NCBI GenBank assembly: GCA_030429685.1
Contig: JAUIEY010000072.1
Coordinates: forward strand, 1 to 9,200
Origin: Gammaproteobacteria bacterium
GTDB taxonomy: Bacteria; Pseudomonadota; Gammaproteobacteria; Steroidobacterales; GCA-2729495
Direction: 5' to 3'
DNA: 9,200 nucleotides
The notes below the pieces were generated by a model, which worked only from the letters and a program-made list of their open reading frames with translations, searched no databases and was not told the origin of the DNA. Of the stretch, positions 6,936 through 9,200 are shown piece after piece (position 1 is the stretch's first letter; each line of letters begins with the position of its first letter). Position numbers and translations under genes: made by a program.

Positions 6936-6952
6936 CCGGCCCGTCAGGCCGG
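6936..6952 (-). other. GC-rich hairpin across the fliT-like stop codon
   Basis: CCGGCC and GGCCGG (6947-6952 and 6936-6941) pair around a 5-nt loop on the minus strand, spanning the TGA at 6946-6944. No U-run follows, so it is not a standard intrinsic terminator. It could slow transcription or protect the 3' end of the fliDST message, but this is speculative. Confidence 0.3.
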
Positions 6953-7267
6953 CCCGGCAGGCTCGGCCGCGGTATGTGCCACGTACGCTTGCAGCGCTTT
7001 TTTCGACACCTTCAGCCGGGCATTTTTTTCCACGATCAGTTCACGCATGACCTGCACCTTGCGCATAGCCAGTTCATTGCGCACCAGCAAATCGCGCAGC
7101 ATCTGGGCAGCGGCCGCGCGGCCGGGGCCGTCACCGACCTCATTCAGGTACTGGCCGATCACTTCGACCCGCTGCATATCCAGCGCGGCAGCTTCTATCC
7201 AGTCGCCCGCGTCAACGCAGTTTTCCACGCGCTCGGTCAGGGCGATAATTTTGTCCAGGGTGGCCAT
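6944..7267 (-). CDS. fliT: FliT-like flagellar chaperone (small helical protein)
   Basis: The 107-aa product is predicted to be almost all alpha-helical and rich in Glu, Arg, Ala and Leu, without a signal peptide or membrane segment. In this position, directly after fliD and fliS, related bacteria carry fliT or its distant equivalents (fleP/fliS' in Pseudomonas). FliT is an export chaperone for the cap protein FliD. Sequence conservation in this family is poor, so the assignment rests mainly on size, helical character and gene context. A charged helix at about 60-90 (LLVRNELAMRKVQVMRELIVEKNARLK) is the most distinctive segment. The ATG at 7267 is 8 nt after the fliS stop, with no clear ribosome binding site, which suggests coupling to fliS translation. 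The last residues (AAEPAGPA) are Ala/Pro-rich. Confidence 0.7.
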   Translation of the reverse strand: MATLDKIIALTERVENCVDAGDWIEAAALDMQRVEVIGQYLNEVGDGPGRAAAAQMLRDLLVRNELAMRKVQVMRELIVEKNARLKVSKKALQAYVAHTAAEPAGPA

Positions 7268-7275
7268 GTGGTCGC

Positions 7276-7683
7276 TCAGGCCGGACCCGCCGCGGCGGTT
7301 TGCGCCATAACCTGTTCCCAGGCATCGCGGATTTCCGCCAGCAGCGCCGAAACTTCATCCAGCACGGCCGGATCGTCCAGCGCATTGGCTTCCACCAGGC
7401 GCCGGTTCATGTAGTCGTACAACGCATCGAGGTTGCCGGCAATCTCGCCGCCGGCTTCGATATTCAGCGATGCACGCAGGCCGTCAATGAGGGCTATGGC
7501 CTTGCCGAGCTGTTCGCCTTTGTGCTGTTTTTCGCGGCGCTCCATGTGGCCGCGGGCGGTGGCAATACGGTCATGCGCGCCGCGCATCATGCTGAGTATC
7601 AGCTCCAGACCGTTGTCTGCCTCGGCCGCACCGTAGGCGTTGACCGTTGAGTAGTGACCCAGTGGGTTGGAAGTCTTATTCAT
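7276..7683 (-). CDS. fliS: Flagellin export chaperone FliS
   Basis: FliS binds the C-terminus of flagellin in the cytoplasm, prevents its premature polymerisation and guides it to the export gate. The 135-aa product has the usual size and helix-bundle pattern. The N-terminal region carries tyrosines (Y11, Y17; HYSTVNAYGAAEADNG), then the helix GLELILSMMRGAHDRIATARG. The conserved segment follows, with LNIEAGGEIAGNLDALYDYM and the closing helix. The ATG at 7683 overlaps the fliD stop by 4 nt (ATGA), so it is probably translated by coupling with fliD. The FliS C-terminus is slightly extended with an Ala-rich tail. Family assignment is confident from sequence and from its place directly after fliD. 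Confidence 0.93.
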   Translation of the reverse strand: MNKTSNPLGHYSTVNAYGAAEADNGLELILSMMRGAHDRIATARGHMERREKQHKGEQLGKAIALIDGLRASLNIEAGGEIAGNLDALYDYMNRRLVEANALDDPAVLDEVSALLAEIRDAWEQVMAQTAAAGPA

Positions 7684-9071
7684 GAATCACCCGATGACGA
7701 TCCCGGTACAGGAATGTTGGCCAGTTGCTGCGTTAAATAGGCACTGGTGGACTGAAACTGCGCCAGCAGGGTATCCAGCGCCTGAAACTGTTTGAAATAG
7801 CGCTCTTCCACCAGCAGCATGCGATCATCCAGCCGCTCGCGCTGATCGGTGAGATCTGCCAGCCGGTCATTGAGCCGTTCTTCCCGCAGGCTTATCGAGC
7901 CGTCTGATTCCAGCAGCGTCGTAACAAATGCATCCAGCCGCACGGCGATGCCCTGCTCGGCATCGGCAAACAGCTCACCGACGGCATCGAAATCCAGTGC
8001 GATAGCATCACCGGAAACCGAACTGTCGATTTCCAGCCGGCCTTCCAGATTGGTCGTGATACCAATATCAACCAGCATTGAAAACGGTGCGCCGGTTACG
8101 GATACCACCGAATTCAGTTCCCGCCGCAGCGACTCTTTCAGATCACGAACGATGGAATCACCCAGCAAGGCACCGGCCACGCCCGTCTCGGCATCGTAGG
8201 CCGTCACCTCGTCAATGGTACTGATCAGCGCGTTGTGGGCTTGTACAAAAGCCGTCAATGCCGCGTTCGCTGCCGTTTCATCGTAGTCAATGGTGACCCG
8301 GGTTTCGGTGCCGATCTCTGCCTGCAACAGCGAGATGGACAGGCCTTCGACCGCATCGTCCACGCTATTGCTCGGCCCGGAAACCGGCAGCCCGTCAATC
8401 AGAATCACCGAGTCGCCCGCAGCTTCGCGTTCCACCATCGGGTTGCTGCCCGCCAGCGGATCGAACTCCAGTGAAGTCAGGCCGCCGTTGCCGCCGCTGC
8501 TGGTGATGGTGAGCTGATTCACCCCGCCGGTTTCAGCGGCGCTGATAAGCAAATGCGAACCGGCATCGGAATTGATCACGGTTGCCAGTACGCCGGGATT
8601 GTCGTCGGCATCGTTGATGGCATCGGCGATGTCCGCCAGCGTACTTGCTTCGTCAGTAATTGTGACCGCCATACTGCCGGCGGCGTTGGCAATGGTCAGT
8701 GTGCCGGTACCCACCGGGGTCGCGGCATCGGTGTAGGCCGGCGATGACAGCTTGTGCGCGGTAGCCAGGGCGAGAACCTGAATGTCGTAGCTGCCCTTGA
8801 CGGCCGAAGAATCGGCACTGACGGACACAAAATCTTCGTTGTCCTGACTGACCGTGCGTTGCTGGAAATTGTCAATTTCCTTGAGGGTTTCCAGCGTATC
8901 CTGAAACGAGGCGATCGCGCTCTTGAGTTTGCCAAGCGCCGACAATTCACTGTTGGTGCGAACTTCCGCCAGGTTGATACGGTTGGCAACCGGCTGGCGC
9001 TCGGCGGCTACCAGCTGTGACACCAGGCCGTTGATATCCAGACCGGAACCGATGCCGGGAGCGCTTACCAT
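7680..9071 (-). CDS. fliD: Flagellar filament capping protein FliD (HAP2)
   Basis: FliD forms the pentameric cap at the filament tip, where it folds incoming flagellin subunits. It is exported by the flagellar type III system. The 463-aa product is a typical length. It begins MVSAPGIGSGLDINGLVSQLV, the conserved FliD N-terminal signature. An N-terminal helical leg follows (about 25-70), then Ser/Thr/Gly/Asp-rich beta domains (about 80-390), and a C-terminal coiled-coil leg (about 390-450; SLREERLNDRLADLTDQRERLDDRML). There is no cleavable signal peptide, as expected. It starts at ATG 9071, where a weak GGTG element lies 5 nt upstream. It is the first gene of the fliD-fliS-fliT-like set and has its own sigma-54 promoter about 65 nt upstream of the start. 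Flagellin would be expected further upstream, outside the window. Confidence 0.96.
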   Translation of the reverse strand: MVSAPGIGSGLDINGLVSQLVAAERQPVANRINLAEVRTNSELSALGKLKSAIASFQDTLETLKEIDNFQQRTVSQDNEDFVSVSADSSAVKGSYDIQVLALATAHKLSSPAYTDAATPVGTGTLTIANAAGSMAVTITDEASTLADIADAINDADDNPGVLATVINSDAGSHLLISAAETGGVNQLTITSSGGNGGLTSLEFDPLAGSNPMVEREAAGDSVILIDGLPVSGPSNSVDDAVEGLSISLLQAEIGTETRVTIDYDETAANAALTAFVQAHNALISTIDEVTAYDAETGVAGALLGDSIVRDLKESLRRELNSVVSVTGAPFSMLVDIGITTNLEGRLEIDSSVSGDAIALDFDAVGELFADAEQGIAVRLDAFVTTLLESDGSISLREERLNDRLADLTDQRERLDDRMLLVEERYFKQFQALDTLLAQFQSTSAYLTQQLANIPVPGSSSGDS

Positions 9072-9095
9072 GACAGCACCCGGGCAGCAGCAACT

Positions 9096-9107
9096 GAATT
9101 TGAATTC
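9096..9107. repeat. AT-rich dyad in the fliD leader
   Basis: GAATT (9096-9100) and AATTC (9103-9107) are complementary around TG, between the predicted transcription start and the fliD ATG. It is a short symmetric AT-rich element in an otherwise GC-rich region. It may be a protein site or chance; no function is claimed. Confidence 0.3.
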
Positions 9108-9113
9108 CTGTGG

Positions 9114-9166
9114 CTCATCAGACTCTCACTCATCAGCTAAAGGCAAAGCAAGATCTGTGCCATCAG
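9114..9166 (-). repeat. Phased CTGATG direct repeats around the fliD promoter
   Basis: On the minus strand CTGATG occurs starting at 9166, 9136 and 9121, i.e. at spacings of 30 and 15 bp. The last two copies are extended to CTGATGAG (9136-9129 and 9121-9114), lying at about +1 to +23 of the predicted fliD transcript. The first copy overlaps the -24 element. In V. cholerae, FlrC is known to bind downstream of some sigma-54 promoters, so these could be regulator half-sites; that is inference only. Confidence 0.4.
9147..9162 (-). promoter_or_regulatory. Sigma-54 (RpoN) promoter for fliD-fliS-fliT
   Basis: The minus strand reads TGGCACA-GATC-TTGCT from 9162 to 9147. It matches the TGGCACG-N4-TTGCW consensus except for the last base of the -24 block. 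GG (9161/9160) and GC (9149/9148) have the correct spacing. The predicted transcription start is near 9136, giving a leader of about 65 nt to the fliD ATG. It is the second such promoter in the window, and both lie in intergenic DNA at a plausible distance from a flagellar gene start. Confidence 0.85.
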
Positions 9167-9200
9167 GCAGACTGATCGATAAGGTTGAGTCCCTGTTCTT

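Noticed and set aside
6931..6946. TGAC-N6-GTCA element near the fliT-like stop as a second FleQ-type site
   Set aside because: The half-sites are in the opposite order to the FleQ consensus, the centre is fully GC, and it is explained by the hairpin there.

Overview
This window is a dense flagellar gene cluster from a Gammaproteobacterium, probably one with a polar flagellum. All ten genes lie on the minus strand, so transcription runs from position 9200 towards position 1. The DNA is GC-rich with strongly biased third codon positions, which is why long open frames also appear antisense to the real genes. The lineage inference rests on gene content and order: fliD-fliS-fliT-like, then a FlrB/FleS-FlrC/FleR two-component pair, then fliEFGHI. 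This is the layout known from Pseudomonas, Vibrio and relatives with sigma-54-controlled flagella. The genus cannot be named from the sequence.

Layout in transcription order: (i) 9072-9200, the fliD leader, with a near-perfect sigma-54 promoter and short CTGATG repeats; (ii) 6944-9071, fliD (filament cap), fliS (flagellin chaperone) and a FliT-like chaperone, compactly arranged; (iii) 6758-6943, an intergenic region with a second near-perfect sigma-54 promoter and, about 125-135 bp upstream of its predicted start, a GTCA-N6-TGAC palindrome resembling FleQ binding sites; (iv) 4164-6757, flrB (soluble PAS histidine kinase) and flrC (sigma-54 activator with a GAFTGA loop), overlapping by 4 nt; (v) 1-4144, fliE, fliF, fliG, fliH and the first 196 codons of fliI, which runs off the window. 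The fliF/fliG, fliG/fliH and fliH/fliI junctions all overlap.

Together the genes fit a staged assembly programme. A class-I FleQ/FlrA-type activator would switch on flrBC through sigma-54. Phosphorylated FlrC would then activate later sigma-54 promoters, possibly including the one before fliD. fliE-fliI encode the MS ring, rod adaptor, rotor switch and export ATPase complex. No fleQ/flrA gene is present between the fliT-like gene and flrB, where it sits in Pseudomonas; only about 180 bp separate them. The most interesting content is this regulatory DNA. The genes themselves are conventional, and I see no undescribed system, mobile element, CRISPR array or RNA gene.
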